Shown here: positions 43,575 to 53,310 of the stretch, one piece after another
How positions within the stretch are numbered: the stretch's first letter is position 1
Layout: each line of letters starts with the position of its first letter
Source of the DNA: Caldifarciminota bacterium
Lineage (GTDB): Bacteria; Hydrothermota; Hydrothermia; LBFQ01; DSFT01
Direction of reading: 5' to 3'
DNA: 64,000 nt
Assembly: GCA_025060695.1 (NCBI GenBank)
Contig: JANXBH010000005.1
Coordinates: 1-64,000, forward strand
Made by a program: the position numbers and the translations under genes
Notes under the pieces: model-generated
Seen by the model: the letters and a program-made list of their open reading frames with translations, nothing else
Told to the model about the DNA's origin: nothing
Databases searched by the model: none

Positions 43575-44218
43575 TTTTTTCTTTTAGTGGGGGAAAGGAC
43601 AGTGTCCTTTCTATTTATAAACTATTAAAACAAAACTATAAAATTCAGTCCCTTATTACAACTATTACTGACATCTATAGCAGAGTATCAATACATGGAA
43701 TAAGAGAAGAACTAATTATGGAGCAGGCTAATGCTATAGGTATTCCATTACATCTAATTTACATTCCGCATAATTGCGTAAATGAGGAATATGAGAGAAT
43801 TATGCTTGAAAACATGAGCTTTTATAAAAGTTTTGGTGTTAATTATGTAGGTTTTGGTGATATTTTTTTGGAAGATATTAGAAAATATAGAGAGGAAAAT
43901 TTAAAAAAAATAGGTATGAAATGCATTTTTCCATTATGGAAGAAGAATACAAAGGATTTAGTTCGTGAATTTATAAGTCTTAAATTTAAGTCTATAGTTG
44001 TTGCAGTTGATAGTAATTTGTTAGATATTTCTATGCTTGGTATGGAATTTGAAGAGTTTATAAATTTCTTACCAAATAATGTAGATGTTTGTGGAGAAAA
44101 TGGTGAGTTTCATACTTTTGTATACGATGGTCCAATATTTAAAAAAAGAGTAAATTTTAGAAAAGGAGATATAGTAATAAAAAACAACTATGGATACATT
44201 GATTTATATCCCATTTAG
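43547..44218 (+). CDS. Dph6-related PP-loop ATP pyrophosphatase
   Basis: A 223-residue member of the ATP_bind_4 family (diphthine-ammonia ligase relatives). The PP-loop SGGKDS is at 14-19, and the family hallmark GENGEFHTFVYDGPIF is near 184-199. Bacteria do not make diphthamide, so the bacterial substrate is unknown; amidation or adenylation of some carboxylate is a family-based inference. Translational overlap with pdxH suggests joint expression. Confidence 0.8.
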   Translation: MENEIPISIVFSFSGGKDSVLSIYKLLKQNYKIQSLITTITDIYSRVSIHGIREELIMEQANAIGIPLHLIYIPHNCVNEEYERIMLENMSFYKSFGVNYVGFGDIFLEDIRKYREENLKKIGMKCIFPLWKKNTKDLVREFISLKFKSIVVAVDSNLLDISMLGMEFEEFINFLPNNVDVCGENGEFHTFVYDGPIFKKRVNFRKGDIVIKNNYGYIDLYPI

Positions 44219-45293
44219 TCTCTGGGGAATTTCTCCTTTTGTCTCAAAGAATTTATATTTTCAATATAAAAGTCCAAAAATTAAAAATGTTGAAATTTAC
44301 AATGTTTTAGACTATGGCTTGGTTTTGAGAAAGGAAATAAAGAAAGCTGATAGCTTGCCACTTTCCTATATTTATTCTATTCAATTTCCTATAGATAACT
44401 ATTCGCAATACGGTGTTATATTTTCAAGATATATAAGTAGATTTTTATTTTCGTTAGCATACGACTATAATGACAAATTTAAACAAGGTTCATTTTCAAT
44501 GGATTATAGAAATTTAAATCTGAGTTATTATGAAATCTTTAAATTAGAACAGCACTTAAGATTCTTCTACTTAGGCTATTTTGAAATTATAAAGTTAAGC
44601 TATCAAATATATAATGACACTAATACATTTTATGCAAAATTTTATAAAAGCGAACTGATATACTCTAATTTACAGAAAGAAATATATCTCAATTATGGTC
44701 TTGATAGGTCGCATTTTTCAATTAGTGGGGGTATATATCGCAATTTCAAAAAAAACTTTAACTATCTAAATTACGAGTTTTTTCTAAACTTAAAGTATCT
44801 TAAAATTTACTCCTCTCTTAAACCATTTCAAATCTTTGATACTATATACAAGTACAATGAACACTTACTTAAAATAGATTATAAATTCTTAAGTTTTTCC
44901 TATACATACATTGAGAATTTAGTTCCCATTGATACAATGAATTTTTCATTTTCATATATAAACTCGTTTTCGGTTTCTATAAAGACAAGTTTTTTAAAAT
45001 TTACTTCAATGAGAAGTTTTGGAACCCCAATAAAGTGGATTTTAAACTTTTCTACATTTTACAATTATAAGTTTAAAAAAGATATAACTATAACACCATT
45101 TGTTAATGCAAGTTATATAGAAAACGATTTTAAGAAGCCAATTGAAGATATATTTATTTTAAATTCTGGAGTAAGTTTAAATTTGTTTGATGGTATATAT
45201 TTACAAGTTAGCTACTTTTCTAACTTGTTTATTCAAAGTTTATGGAATTATAATAGTTATAGTATTTTTCTAAGAATTTCTATGGAAGATTAG
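44190..45293 (+). CDS. Predicted outer-membrane beta-barrel protein
   Basis: A 367-residue protein of alternating aromatic/hydrophobic and polar residues throughout, rich in Tyr, Phe and Asn (for example QYGVIFSRYISRFLFSLAY), as in outer-membrane barrels. No family is recognised and no standard signal peptide is present; the start overlaps the upstream PP-loop gene by 29 bases. The last strand ends near ..[11 protein letters not shown]. It converges with and overlaps the DUF2723 gene by 14 bases. Confidence 0.5.
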   Translation: MDTLIYIPFSLWGISPFVSKNLYFQYKSPKIKNVEIYNVLDYGLVLRKEIKKADSLPLSYIYSIQFPIDNYSQYGVIFSRYISRFLFSLAYDYNDKFKQGSFSMDYRNLNLSYYEIFKLEQHLRFFYLGYFEIIKLSYQIYNDTNTFYAKFYKSELIYSNLQKEIYLNYGLDRSHFSISGGIYRNFKKNFNYLNYEFFLNLKYLKIYSSLKPFQIFDTIYKYNEHLLKIDYKFLSFSYTYIENLVPIDTMNFSFSYINSFSVSIKTSFLKFTSMRSFGTPIKWILNFSTFYNYKFKKDITITPFVNASYIENDFKKPIEDIFILNSGVSLNLFDGIYLQVSYFSNLFIQSLWNYNSYSIFLRISMED

Positions 45294-48120
45294 CAAGACT
45301 ATCTAATTCCATTAATTTTTCTTCTATTCTTGTCATTGCATAGTTAACAAATTCAGTATCATTAATTTGCGATATTTTCAATTTTAGTTTATTCAGTAAA
45401 TTTTTTGCTTCGCTAAATTTCTTCATTTTTATTAAATTATCTGCAATTTCTAATTCTGCATTGAAAATTTGTAAATAAACATAAATATCTCCTAATGTAA
45501 TAGCTCTTAAGAACATATTTCCAAATTCAAAATATCTATTGGATTTTTCGTAGTTGCCTTGAATTTTGTACATATTGGCAACCTGAAATGCTACCATAGC
45601 ATAGTTTCTATATATCCTTTGATGATTTTCATCCTTGTAAACTGACGTATCAAATATACTCCTATATCTAAATATGCTATCGCTCGCAAGTTTATATTTT
45701 TTTGCATAGTTTTCAATATAGTAAATTGGGTCAAAATTACCACTTAATAAGTAAGTCGTTCTTTCTAAGTTTACTTTAGAAAATTCATCTGTTTCGCTTA
45801 AGCTTGTATAGTCATTGTTTATTCTCCAAGCAAGTCCCTCAAGAATAAATAGTTTTTTATAGTCCCTATATGCATCAGGATCACATGTAATTGAAAAATA
45901 TATTGGAACTTTAAACTCTTTTCCTATTACTACTTCTTCTATAAATTCATCTCCGTCTTCTAAATAAATCTGTGGTATTTTTACTATTCCTTTTTCAGTT
46001 AAAATACTTACGTATTCATCAGTTTTGTATCCTACGCTTGTTGCAATCATATCCCTAATTGCTAAATCTCTTAATAGAATAAGTCCATTGTTAGTAGGTA
46101 TGAATACAGGTAATTTATCAATGTCTTCATTTGAAAGGCTTATAGGTGCTCCCCATCCCTTAAGCTGCTTAATATACCAGTTTGTATTTAGTAGTGATAA
46201 ATTTGCATTAAATACATCTCTTCTATATCCTAATACTTCTTGCATGAACCATACTGGAAATGTGTCATTGTCTCCATTTGTAAATAGAACAGCTCCGTTA
46301 GGAGATTTTATAGGACTAGAAAGTATATTATAAGAAAAATCTTCAGCTATATAGTTTTTATGTCTGTCGTTATATTTCCAATTATGATTTATCATATTGT
46401 AAACTACCCATACTGTAAATATTGTTATTACTATTGTAGGAATAATTGAAAGCTTCAAAGACTTCTTTAGTATCCTTGCAACTTCAAGTAGTCCGAAGCC
46501 TCCATAGAATATAATAGTCGAATACAGCAGGATATAAAAATATTCCCTGTCTCTAACTTCCATTTTTACTTGTCCTGTTATTGGATCAGGTGTGATATTT
46601 GACGGATTAACAGGTAAGCTTGGTGCATCTGCAGGATTTTGGTATATAAATAGTCCTACAACTGCTCCTACTAATCCAAATAAATATAACCAAAATAAGG
46701 TTCTATTTTCTGAAAAGATAAGTATAAATCCAAATATCATGAGGATAAGGATAATGTATAAAATTGGTAATGACTGTTCAGTTGTAATATATGGAATTGA
46801 GGTAAATTGCCAAGATGTATAAATTCCCAATACTTGAAATTGTTCAAATATTGGTATTCTTCTTTCAAAGGGATTTGGAGGACCATATTGTTTTCTTGTT
46901 AACATATCCATAAATGCATACCAGTTAGATGGATCACCTTCGTTTATTCTTACTATAGGATTATGAGTTAAGTAGTGTGCTCTTGATAGTAGCCAAAATT
47001 CACATACAATTGCAAGCAAGATAACTATTAGTGCGACACCTTTCCAGTTTTTATAAAGTTGTGTATAAATGAAAAATAAAGATATGGCTAATAGTCCTGA
47101 GGAACTTGCAATAATAAGACTAATTACAGAGCCATGAGCGAAGTGAAAAAATATGCTAATTATCATAAGTAAGACAATTAAAATTGTAAGAGTATTACTA
47201 AAATTAAGTTTTCTAAACTTATGCATTGTCCATATCATTGATATATAAGCAATTAAGAGCATGATGTTGTATATAAAGATATTTCTCGTAATTTTTGACA
47301 TTTCATTATAAATCAACTCAGGATTATATGTAATAATATTTACTTGGTTTGAAAATTTCTGAAAGTTAATAAGGCTATTTTCGTAATTGATATATTGCAA
47401 AACATTATAAGAATTAAACCAAATAACAAAAATGCCTAATATAGTTGCTAATACTCCCCAAAAGTAGTCATCCCATATATACTTTCTTTGAAATATAGCA
47501 AGGAATAGGAAAATTCCAATAAATCCAAATAGTGAAATAGCTTGAATGCCTGTAGCTACTGCTAAAATATATGCAGCTAAGATTAGCCATTTAATAGAAC
47601 CTGCTTTTTCTCTATTCTTTAACCAAACTAAAACAAAATATACAGCCATTACATTTGAGACAAGAGAGGGTGTATAAGTTTCCGCTTCTATAGAGTTAAA
47701 CCATTGAGAATAGGTAAATGCTTGAGTTAATGCTACAAATATACCAACTATATGTACCCAAATGTTTTCGTAGTCCTTATTTTTGAATAAACTAACACTA
47801 TCGACTACTATCAAGTAAAAGAAACCTGCCATTAAACCACCTGTTAATATAGGTATTAATGTAATTCTTAGAACAATTTGGTTAGCTTCGTATCCTTGAA
47901 GGAATTCCTTTATTTCCTTTAATGGTATTGGAAGCATTGAGAAGAATTTTGCTAATAAAACATATAGTGGTGTCCCTGGAGGATGTGGAATTCCAAGATT
48001 ATAACTTGATGCTAAGAACTCACCAACATCCCAAAACACAACAGTCGGTGCTGTAGAAAGAAAGTATATAAATGAAACAAAGAGCGTAATTATAGAAAAT
48101 ATTATCCACTTAACTTTCAT
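45280..48120 (-). CDS. DUF2723 multi-spanning membrane protein with helical-repeat tail
   Basis: A 946-residue protein. The N-terminal half has many membrane spans and the DUF2723 start ([36 protein letters not shown] near 25-60), a GT-C glycosyltransferase-like family thought to modify proteins or lipids with sugars outside the membrane; the Asp-Glu pair in WDVGEF fits the GT-C acidic motif. Residues after about 590 are soluble ([24 protein letters not shown] is typical of the family), and the last 120 look like TPR helices. It overlaps clpP by 4 bases. Confidence 0.8.
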   Translation of the reverse strand: MKVKWIIFSIITLFVSFIYFLSTAPTVVFWDVGEFLASSYNLGIPHPPGTPLYVLLAKFFSMLPIPLKEIKEFLQGYEANQIVLRITLIPILTGGLMAGFFYLIVVDSVSLFKNKDYENIWVHIVGIFVALTQAFTYSQWFNSIEAETYTPSLVSNVMAVYFVLVWLKNREKAGSIKWLILAAYILAVATGIQAISLFGFIGIFLFLAIFQRKYIWDDYFWGVLATILGIFVIWFNSYNVLQYINYENSLINFQKFSNQVNIITYNPELIYNEMSKITRNIFIYNIMLLIAYISMIWTMHKFRKLNFSNTLTILIVLLMIISIFFHFAHGSVISLIIASSSGLLAISLFFIYTQLYKNWKGVALIVILLAIVCEFWLLSRAHYLTHNPIVRINEGDPSNWYAFMDMLTRKQYGPPNPFERRIPIFEQFQVLGIYTSWQFTSIPYITTEQSLPILYIILILMIFGFILIFSENRTLFWLYLFGLVGAVVGLFIYQNPADAPSLPVNPSNITPDPITGQVKMEVRDREYFYILLYSTIIFYGGFGLLEVARILKKSLKLSIIPTIVITIFTVWVVYNMINHNWKYNDRHKNYIAEDFSYNILSSPIKSPNGAVLFTNGDNDTFPVWFMQEVLGYRRDVFNANLSLLNTNWYIKQLKGWGAPISLSNEDIDKLPVFIPTNNGLILLRDLAIRDMIATSVGYKTDEYVSILTEKGIVKIPQIYLEDGDEFIEEVVIGKEFKVPIYFSITCDPDAYRDYKKLFILEGLAWRINNDYTSLSETDEFSKVNLERTTYLLSGNFDPIYYIENYAKKYKLASDSIFRYRSIFDTSVYKDENHQRIYRNYAMVAFQVANMYKIQGNYEKSNRYFEFGNMFLRAITLGDIYVYLQIFNAELEIADNLIKMKKFSEAKNLLNKLKLKISQINDTEFVNYAMTRIEEKLMELDSLANLP

Positions 48121-48743
48121 TTTCTCTTTCTTATAACTTCATCTATCATTCCATATTCTCTTGCTTCAAGGGCTGACATGTAGTAATTCCTTTCAGTATC
48201 TTTTTGAATTTTTTCATATGACTGTCCTGTATGCTCTGATAAAATTTTTATTAATAAGTCTTTTAGTCTTAATATTTCCTTTGCTTCAATTTCTATGTCG
48301 GTTGCTTGACCTTGAACTCCTCCCCAAGGTTGGTGTATCATTATTCTTGCATTTGGAAGAGAAAATCTTTTACCTTTCGTTCCTGATGCAAGTAAAACTG
48401 CAGCCATCGAAGCTGCTATGCCTATACATATTGTCACTACGTTAGGTTTTATATACTGTATCGTATCATATATTGCAAGGCCAGCGGTAACATATCCTCC
48501 GGGTGAATGAATATATAAATTTATATCTTTCTCAGGGTCTTCTGCTTCTAAGAATAGTAATTGAGCGACTATAATATTTCCCACGTTGTCATCAATAGCT
48601 GTCCCTAAAAATACTATTCTATCCTTTAATAACCTTGAATATATATCATATGCCCTTTCTCCTCTTGATGTTTGCTCAATTACATATGGAATATAGTATT
48701 GGTCATATTGTTTTTTATATCTCTCTACTTTCCACTTTTTCAT
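48117..48743 (-). CDS. clpP: ClpP protease subunit with Asn at the catalytic Asp position
   Basis: A 208-residue ClpP. Nucleophile Ser112 in [11 protein letters not shown] and His137 in ARIMIHQP are present. The third triad residue, normally Asp in the T-(E/D)-R-D motif, is Asn186 here ([10 protein letters not shown]; codon AAT at 48186-48188). The same Asp-to-Asn change is known in Listeria ClpP1, so activity may be low or depend on partners. The N-terminus is about 15 residues longer than mature E. coli ClpP. GGAGG precedes the ATG. No ClpX or ClpA is beside it. Confidence 0.93.
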   Translation of the reverse strand: MKKWKVERYKKQYDQYYIPYVIEQTSRGERAYDIYSRLLKDRIVFLGTAIDDNVGNIIVAQLLFLEAEDPEKDINLYIHSPGGYVTAGLAIYDTIQYIKPNVVTICIGIAASMAAVLLASGTKGKRFSLPNARIMIHQPWGGVQGQATDIEIEAKEILRLKDLLIKILSEHTGQSYEKIQKDTERNYYMSALEAREYGMIDEVIRKRK

Positions 48744-48757
48744 AGTTTACCTCCACT

Positions 48758-49822
48758 TCAGCTCCTTGTAGCAACTAAGTATTTTAAACTATCATTCTCT
48801 GATTTTATTAAAATCCTTGATAATTCAGGATAAATGTAAATATATATCTCATTCTCTTCAATAGCATCAAATATGTGCCTAAGCTTATCATATTGCAAAT
48901 ATATCTCTAAGTCGTCGCCTTCATACTTACCAAGTAAATTTGCCCTAAATTCTTCTCCACTATATGAAGAACCAGCAATTTCAATAATATCTCCAACTTT
49001 CAAGCTAAATATATCAATATCTATAGAGGACATAGCTTTGAGCTTATGCTTTATTTCATCTTTATTAATGATTAATTTATTAGGTATATCCTCTTCAAAT
49101 AAAGAAGCATAATCTGGGTAGGTCCCTGAAATCAATCTAAGACTTAGAAAACCATTTGAAAATTTTAAAATCATTTTTTCATCTTTGTAAAAACCGATTT
49201 TTATTTCATTGTCTTCAATATCTGATAACAAGTTATAAATAATTCTTGGCATTATTACCTGGAAGTCTCCAAAATTATCTTCTAATAACTCAGTATATAG
49301 CCCAAGAACATTCCTATCAGATGCTACAAAATTAGCAATATTGCCTTTATTATCCCATAGTATACCTGAAAAGATAGATTCATCGTCCTTATCTACACAA
49401 AATTCTATTTTTGAAAGAATTTCTTTTAGTTTTTTACTAGAAAATGTGAAACTTTCTATTTTTTCATTACTTTCTGAAATCTTCGTAAAAACCGTCGTAT
49501 CTAAAATAGGTATTTTATAGTAAATATCTTCAAAGAATATTTTTAGTATATTTTCTAGTTCAAAGTGCAATACTGAAAAGTCAGGAGTATTTTTTAATAT
49601 ATGCATTAAAGTTGAACCATTTATTAAAACTTCACCATCTTTACCATTTAGAACCTTTGAAAAACCAATATGTTGAACGTCTGGACTATGCGAGTGGACA
49701 TAAAGAACATTATCTTTAACTTCTAATAGAATGTTGTTTTCAATACTTTTCCTCTTTCCTAAGATTCTATTTGTTATACGCAAAACTTTTTCAATTTCTT
49801 TCTTTTCTATTGAAAATTTCAT
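48758..49822 (-). CDS. dnaN: DNA polymerase III sliding clamp beta subunit
   Basis: A 354-residue beta clamp in three repeated domains (about 1-120, 121-235, 236-354). Recognisable: EVLINGSTLMHILKNTPD, FSGILWDNKGNIANFVASDRNVLGLY, and GTYPDYASLFEE. The C-terminal domain lacks strong catalytic marks, as expected. A TAAACT box at 49832-49837 (minus) lies 9 bases before the ATG. It is about 33 kb from dnaA rather than next to it. Confidence 0.9.
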   Translation of the reverse strand: MKFSIEKKEIEKVLRITNRILGKRKSIENNILLEVKDNVLYVHSHSPDVQHIGFSKVLNGKDGEVLINGSTLMHILKNTPDFSVLHFELENILKIFFEDIYYKIPILDTTVFTKISESNEKIESFTFSSKKLKEILSKIEFCVDKDDESIFSGILWDNKGNIANFVASDRNVLGLYTELLEDNFGDFQVIMPRIIYNLLSDIEDNEIKIGFYKDEKMILKFSNGFLSLRLISGTYPDYASLFEEDIPNKLIINKDEIKHKLKAMSSIDIDIFSLKVGDIIEIAGSSYSGEEFRANLLGKYEGDDLEIYLQYDKLRHIFDAIEENEIYIYIYPELSRILIKSENDSLKYLVATRS

Positions 49823-50026
49823 AGTTTTGAAAGTTTAAAGCTATATAACTATGTTTATTCAGAAAGTCTTTTTTATAAGAAAATGGCTATTGCAATAGCA
49901 AGAAAAAATACTTGTGTGCCTGAAATAGTTATCAAGAAATTTAGAAGATGGATTAAGCTTGAAATTAGCAATCTAAATTCCATACCCTTGAAAGTTTTTA
50001 TTTTTGTGCTTTAAAATCTAAAAGCT
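49823..50026. other. Intergenic stretch between dnaN and the T9SS cargo gene
   Basis: Part of the longest gap in the window (about 270 bases in all). It holds the dnaN -10 box (AGTTTA at 49832-49837) and, at 50012-50017, TAAAAT on the plus strand placed 9 bases before an ATG at 50027. Two weak frames are seen: 43 codons on the plus strand (49883-50014) and 36 hydrophobic codons on the minus strand. Neither has a recognisable product or ribosome binding site. No DnaA-box cluster is visible, so an origin is not supported. Confidence 0.4.
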
Positions 50027-50089
50027 ATGTTAAATATCCTTATAAATTTTGAGGTTATCTTTCCTACAAGTCCCTTTTTAGGGAAATAG
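50027..50089 (+). other. Possible 20-codon leader ORF before T9SS cargo gene
   Basis: ATG at 50027 sits 9 bases after a TAAAAT box, exactly the spacing of leaderless starts in this window, but the frame ends after 20 codons (MLNILINFEVIFPTSPFLGK, stop 50087-50089). The following gene starts at TTG 50095, five bases later and in another frame. It may be a leader peptide with coupled reinitiation, or the remnant of a frameshifted signal peptide. Confidence 0.35.
50071..50084 (+). promoter_or_regulatory. Short hairpin in front of T9SS cargo gene
   Basis: TCCCT-TTTT-AGGGA forms a 5-bp stem 10 bases before TTG 50095, inside the short leader frame. It includes the AGGGA that could act as a weak ribosome binding site, so folding could limit initiation. 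No T run follows, so a terminator is less likely. Confidence 0.35.
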
Positions 50090-50094
50090 TAGAG

Positions 50095-51483
50095 TTGAAA
50101 GGAGAAAATGCGGTAAATAGCAAAGAAGATATAAGAGTATCTAATCTTACATTCAATAGAGTGCTTATATGTTCTCCTGGACATAGCGGTTATGTATGGG
50201 TGATTACTGACAGATACGGAGTAGTAACGGATATTGACGGTAATGGACTAAATGATATTCCATTTACTGAGGGTAATCCCAATTTGGCATACTGGATGGG
50301 TTATGTAAGGGTAGCATTTCAGACATCAGAAGGAAACTTTCAGTGCGTTCCAGTTAGTAATTTACACTATGTTCCATATGCTGTATCTGTAGGGGATTTC
50401 AACGCAGATAATAGACCAGATTTAGTTTTTACAAGTGCGGCTGAGCTAAAAGCATTTACTTTAAGAAACAATGGAGGATGGAGCTTTATTGAACAGCAAA
50501 TATCTGCAGGAACACTTTATCCAAACCACATAGCTGTAAGGAATGTAAATGCTGGTCCAGGTTCTGAAATAATCTTTACTGATGAAGGTTATCGTTTATT
50601 TGTTCATAATTTCTTAACTAATTCTACAAGTATTATAAATAATGAATGTATGGAAGGTTTAAGTTTAGCTGATCTTAATAATGATGGTAGACAAGATGTT
50701 GTTTGCGGTACGACTAATGCTTATTTTGAAGAGGGCTATGTTAGATATCAACTCAATCAAGGTAATAACTGGTCTCAGACTTATAATGTGAGTAACTTAT
50801 CTGGTTCATGGCACGGTGTTACAACGGGTGATTTCAATAAAGATAGTAGAGTAGATATTGCTGCCTGTAATGCTTTTGATGATAGGATATATATATTTTA
50901 CAACAATGGAGGTAATCCACCGACATTTACCCAAGTAGCAAGTGTTTTGGTAAATGATTTAGACTCATGTGAGCTTACGGTTGCGGATATAGATTGTGAT
51001 GGAGATTATGATATAATTTGGTCAAGAGGTTGGGGTGGAACTGGAGCAAGTATTGGATATTTACAAAATCCAACTTGGACTAATCATGTTATTGAAGGTG
51101 GTACATTTATTGCTTATGGAGTAGCTGTTAGTTATGTAAACAAAGATAAGAAACCGGACGTGATAGCTGGTTTAAATAATGGACTTTATGTATATTATAA
51201 TACATCAAACATTGATACTACTTTATGTGCTCCTATTACACCTGTTGATATTATTGAAAATAGAGGAGTAAATTATAGCATAGTAAAAGATAAAAATAAA
51301 GTAAAGTTTTTATTTAATGTGTCATTAAGCGGAAGTATAGATGTATATAGTTTAGATGGAACTAAGGTGGTTAGCAAAAAATTTAGTGGTAAAGAAGTTA
51401 GTTTAAGCTTGAAAAAAGGTCTATATATTATTTCAATCAATTCTAACTTATTAACTAAGAAAGAAAGATTAGCAATGTACTAA
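50095..51483 (+). CDS. FG-GAP/VCBS-repeat protein with T9SS-type C-terminal domain, N-terminus doubtful
   Basis: A 462-residue protein with Ca-binding FG-GAP/VCBS loops at about 46-54 (DIDGNGLND), 101-109 (DFNADNRPD), and near 197 (DLNNDGRQD), 251 (DFNKDSRVD) and 302 (DIDCDGDYD), forming a probable beta-propeller. The last 60 residues (GSIDVYSLDGTKVV, KGLYIISIN) resemble a type A T9SS sorting domain. There is no signal peptide from TTG 50095, which a T9SS substrate needs; the upstream frame is closed by a TGA. The gene may be 5'-truncated, frameshifted, or started through the preceding leader frame. Confidence 0.65.
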   Translation: MKGENAVNSKEDIRVSNLTFNRVLICSPGHSGYVWVITDRYGVVTDIDGNGLNDIPFTEGNPNLAYWMGYVRVAFQTSEGNFQCVPVSNLHYVPYAVSVGDFNADNRPDLVFTSAAELKAFTLRNNGGWSFIEQQISAGTLYPNHIAVRNVNAGPGSEIIFTDEGYRLFVHNFLTNSTSIINNECMEGLSLADLNNDGRQDVVCGTTNAYFEEGYVRYQLNQGNNWSQTYNVSNLSGSWHGVTTGDFNKDSRVDIAACNAFDDRIYIFYNNGGNPPTFTQVASVLVNDLDSCELTVADIDCDGDYDIIWSRGWGGTGASIGYLQNPTWTNHVIEGGTFIAYGVAVSYVNKDKKPDVIAGLNNGLYVYYNTSNIDTTLCAPITPVDIIENRGVNYSIVKDKNKVKFLFNVSLSGSIDVYSLDGTKVVSKKFSGKEVSLSLKKGLYIISINSNLLTKKERLAMY

Positions 51484-51501
51484 GTCTCCCTTTGGGGGAC
51501 T
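51483..51501. terminator. Hairpin terminator between convergent genes
   Basis: AGTCTCCC-TTT-GGGGGACT forms an 8-bp stem (one G-T pair) with a 3-base loop directly at the stop of the T9SS cargo gene, with T residues on the plus side and A-rich sequence on the other. It lies between convergent genes and could serve both directions. Confidence 0.6.
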
Positions 51502-52206
51502 TTAAAATCCTATTCCTATACTATTTGAATTTCCTAAAAATGGATGAGTTTTAAATTGATAACCAACTCTCGTTAAATTTGTATAAACGATAATACCTGC
51601 GTTAAATGTGGTATTTGCGGTATTATAACCTAAAATGAGATTTATATTTCTGTGAAGTTTAATTAAAGATGAAATCATATACGATAGTGGATAACTCTCC
51701 TCAAGTAGAGCGTCTATAAAAATATCGTAATTTTTTGCGGAGTATCTAAATGAAAGTATACCAGCATTTCTTCCTTCATTTCCTGCATATAAAGCACTTG
51801 CGGAAAACCAAAACGGTTCTATATATCTGTAAAATCCAATAATACCTCTTAAATAGAGTTTAGTTTCTTCTTTTCCTGATTCATTTATTATCTCTTGTGG
51901 TTCTAAATTTAGACCTATACCTAAGTTTCTATAACCTATACCTATTGCAAGAAGGTGTTCTGAAAATTCTTCTGCTCTTATAGAATACCAGCCAAGCCCT
52001 AAATTATAAAACTGCATTCCAAAGAAATATCTATTTATTATATTTGAAAAATCGGAACTATATGAAAATTCAAAAGATAACTTTTTTCCGAGAAGCTGAG
52101 GGCTATATAAAACGGCTTCAGGTCTAAAAAAAGTAGATAGGATGTTTGAGGAAACTGAAAAAGGTGATGGTAAAAATGGTGATATGAAACTTAATATTAC
52201 TAACAT
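51502..52206 (-). CDS. PorV/PorQ (UPF0164)-like outer-membrane barrel protein
   Basis: A 234-residue barrel-like protein: short hydrophobic N-terminus (MLVILSFISPF), then repeated Gly/aromatic strands (FYNLGLGWYSI, LAIGIGYRNLGIGLNL, LILGYNTANTTFNAGIIVYTN) and an end THPFLGNSNSIGIGF similar to the H-x-LG-x-S closing strand of the PorV/PorQ family. PorV shuttles T9SS substrates in Bacteroidota, but at 234 residues this one is short, and a general role is as likely. It is convergent with a T9SS cargo gene. Confidence 0.5.
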   Translation of the reverse strand: MLVILSFISPFLPSPFSVSSNILSTFFRPEAVLYSPQLLGKKLSFEFSYSSDFSNIINRYFFGMQFYNLGLGWYSIRAEEFSEHLLAIGIGYRNLGIGLNLEPQEIINESGKEETKLYLRGIIGFYRYIEPFWFSASALYAGNEGRNAGILSFRYSAKNYDIFIDALLEESYPLSYMISSLIKLHRNINLILGYNTANTTFNAGIIVYTNLTRVGYQFKTHPFLGNSNSIGIGF

Positions 52207-52208
52207 AA

Positions 52209-52553
52209 CTATCTCCTCAGTTCTTTCTTTTCTTTTTGATATTCTATTAAGTTCTTTTTACTGAAACTAATATCCAATAAATTTCCTGCTATGAGTAGAA
52301 ATATGAAAAATATCGGCATAAGTGCAAAACCTAATGTTAGTTTATCTTCGTATCTTAGGTACATAAAAAATAGTAAAAGTAGTAATACCTGAATAGAAGA
52401 AAGTAGTAATATCAAAAATGAGCCAAAACCTCCCCAATTCAAATAAAAAATCATTGTGTTTATAACTGAAATAAAAGATATAGCTAAAAATACAATAACA
52501 TATGGAAGATAATTTAAAGGTGGTTCTCTAAAGTGTTCTTTGTTGTTAGCCAT
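52209..52553 (-). CDS. Cytochrome oxidase subunit IV-like membrane protein
   Basis: A 114-residue protein with three membrane segments (about 15-35, 43-62, 70-90). The second ends LLLFFMYLRYEDKLTL, resembling the FFMHL-x2-E motif of prokaryotic cytochrome c oxidase subunit IV (CoxD/COX4_pro). No other oxidase subunit lies in the window, though ccmB, ccmC and a ccmD-like gene show that c-type cytochromes are made. ATG 52553 lies 7 bases after its -10 box; a TTG two codons earlier is less well placed. Confidence 0.45.
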   Translation of the reverse strand: MANNKEHFREPPLNYLPYVIVFLAISFISVINTMIFYLNWGGFGSFLILLLSSIQVLLLLLFFMYLRYEDKLTLGFALMPIFFIFLLIAGNLLDISFSKKNLIEYQKEKKELRR

Positions 52554-52560
52554 AGCCAAA

Positions 52561-52578
52561 ATTTTAAAGCTATAAAAT
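52561..52578. promoter_or_regulatory. Divergent -10 boxes (COX4-like / SDR)
   Basis: ATTTTAAAGCTATAAAAT is nearly palindromic: minus TAAAAT (52561-52566) 7 bases from ATG 52553 and plus TAAAAT (52573-52578) 9 bases from ATG 52588. Only 34 bases lie between the two start codons, so all control of both genes must fit within this space. Confidence 0.65.
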
Positions 52579-52587
52579 TTTAGCAGT

Positions 52588-53310
52588 ATGAAAAGTGCGA
52601 TTATTACAGGAGCAAGTAGTGGTATTGGTAAAGCTATTGCTTATGAGCTTGCAAAGGAGAAATATGAACTACTTTTGATTGCAAGAAGAGAAAATTTGCT
52701 AAATGAAATATGTGAAGATATAAGAAATAAATTTAAAACCAAGGTAAATTATCTAATAATTGATTTAAGTAATAGGAATTCAAATTTCTCTTTTATAAAA
52801 GACTATTTTCTTGAAAATTACGATAATTTGAATATTTTGGTTAATAACGCAGGTATTGGATATTACGGTGAAATAGAAAATCTTAGAATGGAAGATATTG
52901 AAAGATTATTCTGGACTAATCTATTTTCGCATATACTCATAACTAAAGATTTGGTTGATATAATGAAAAAACAAGGTTTTGGTACAATAGTAAATATAAT
53001 TAGTTTAATAGCATTTTTCCCAATAAAAAAGTGGTCTTTATATGCATCTACTAAGTCCGCTCAAATGGGTTTTTTTAAGAGTTTAAGAAGAGAACTTTAT
53101 AGAAATAGAATTAGAGTAATTAATGTTTATCCTTCTGCAACTGAAACCGAGTTTTTTAATAACTTAAATCTCCCATATCGTTTTCCACAATTGGACAAAC
53201 CTGAAAAAGTAGCTAAAAAAGTTGTCAAATTTATTAAGAAAAATAAAAATGCGGAAGTATTTATTTCTCCTTTACACTGGCTTGCTCATAAGTTATCTGT
53301 TTGGTTTTAA
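52588..53310 (+). CDS. Short-chain dehydrogenase/reductase
   Basis: A 240-residue classical SDR. Cofactor motif TGASSGIG at 8-15, NNAGIG near 88-93, and the catalytic Ser plus YASTK near 138-156. Arg residues after the second strand (IARREN) favour NADPH. The substrate cannot be told; DltE-like and 3-oxoacyl reductases are the closest types. It overlaps the convergent def gene by 50 bases, the largest overlap here. Confidence 0.85.
   Translation: MKSAIITGASSGIGKAIAYELAKEKYELLLIARRENLLNEICEDIRNKFKTKVNYLIIDLSNRNSNFSFIKDYFLENYDNLNILVNNAGIGYYGEIENLRMEDIERLFWTNLFSHILITKDLVDIMKKQGFGTIVNIISLIAFFPIKKWSLYASTKSAQMGFFKSLRRELYRNRIRVINVYPSATETEFFNNLNLPYRFPQLDKPEKVAKKVVKFIKKNKNAEVFISPLHWLAHKLSVWF

Noticed and set aside
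49883-50014. 43-codon plus-strand frame in the dnaN upstream gap
   Set aside because: No ribosome binding site, no -10 box at the leaderless distance, and no recognisable protein pattern; a hydrophobic 36-codon frame on the other strand over the same bases is equally weak.
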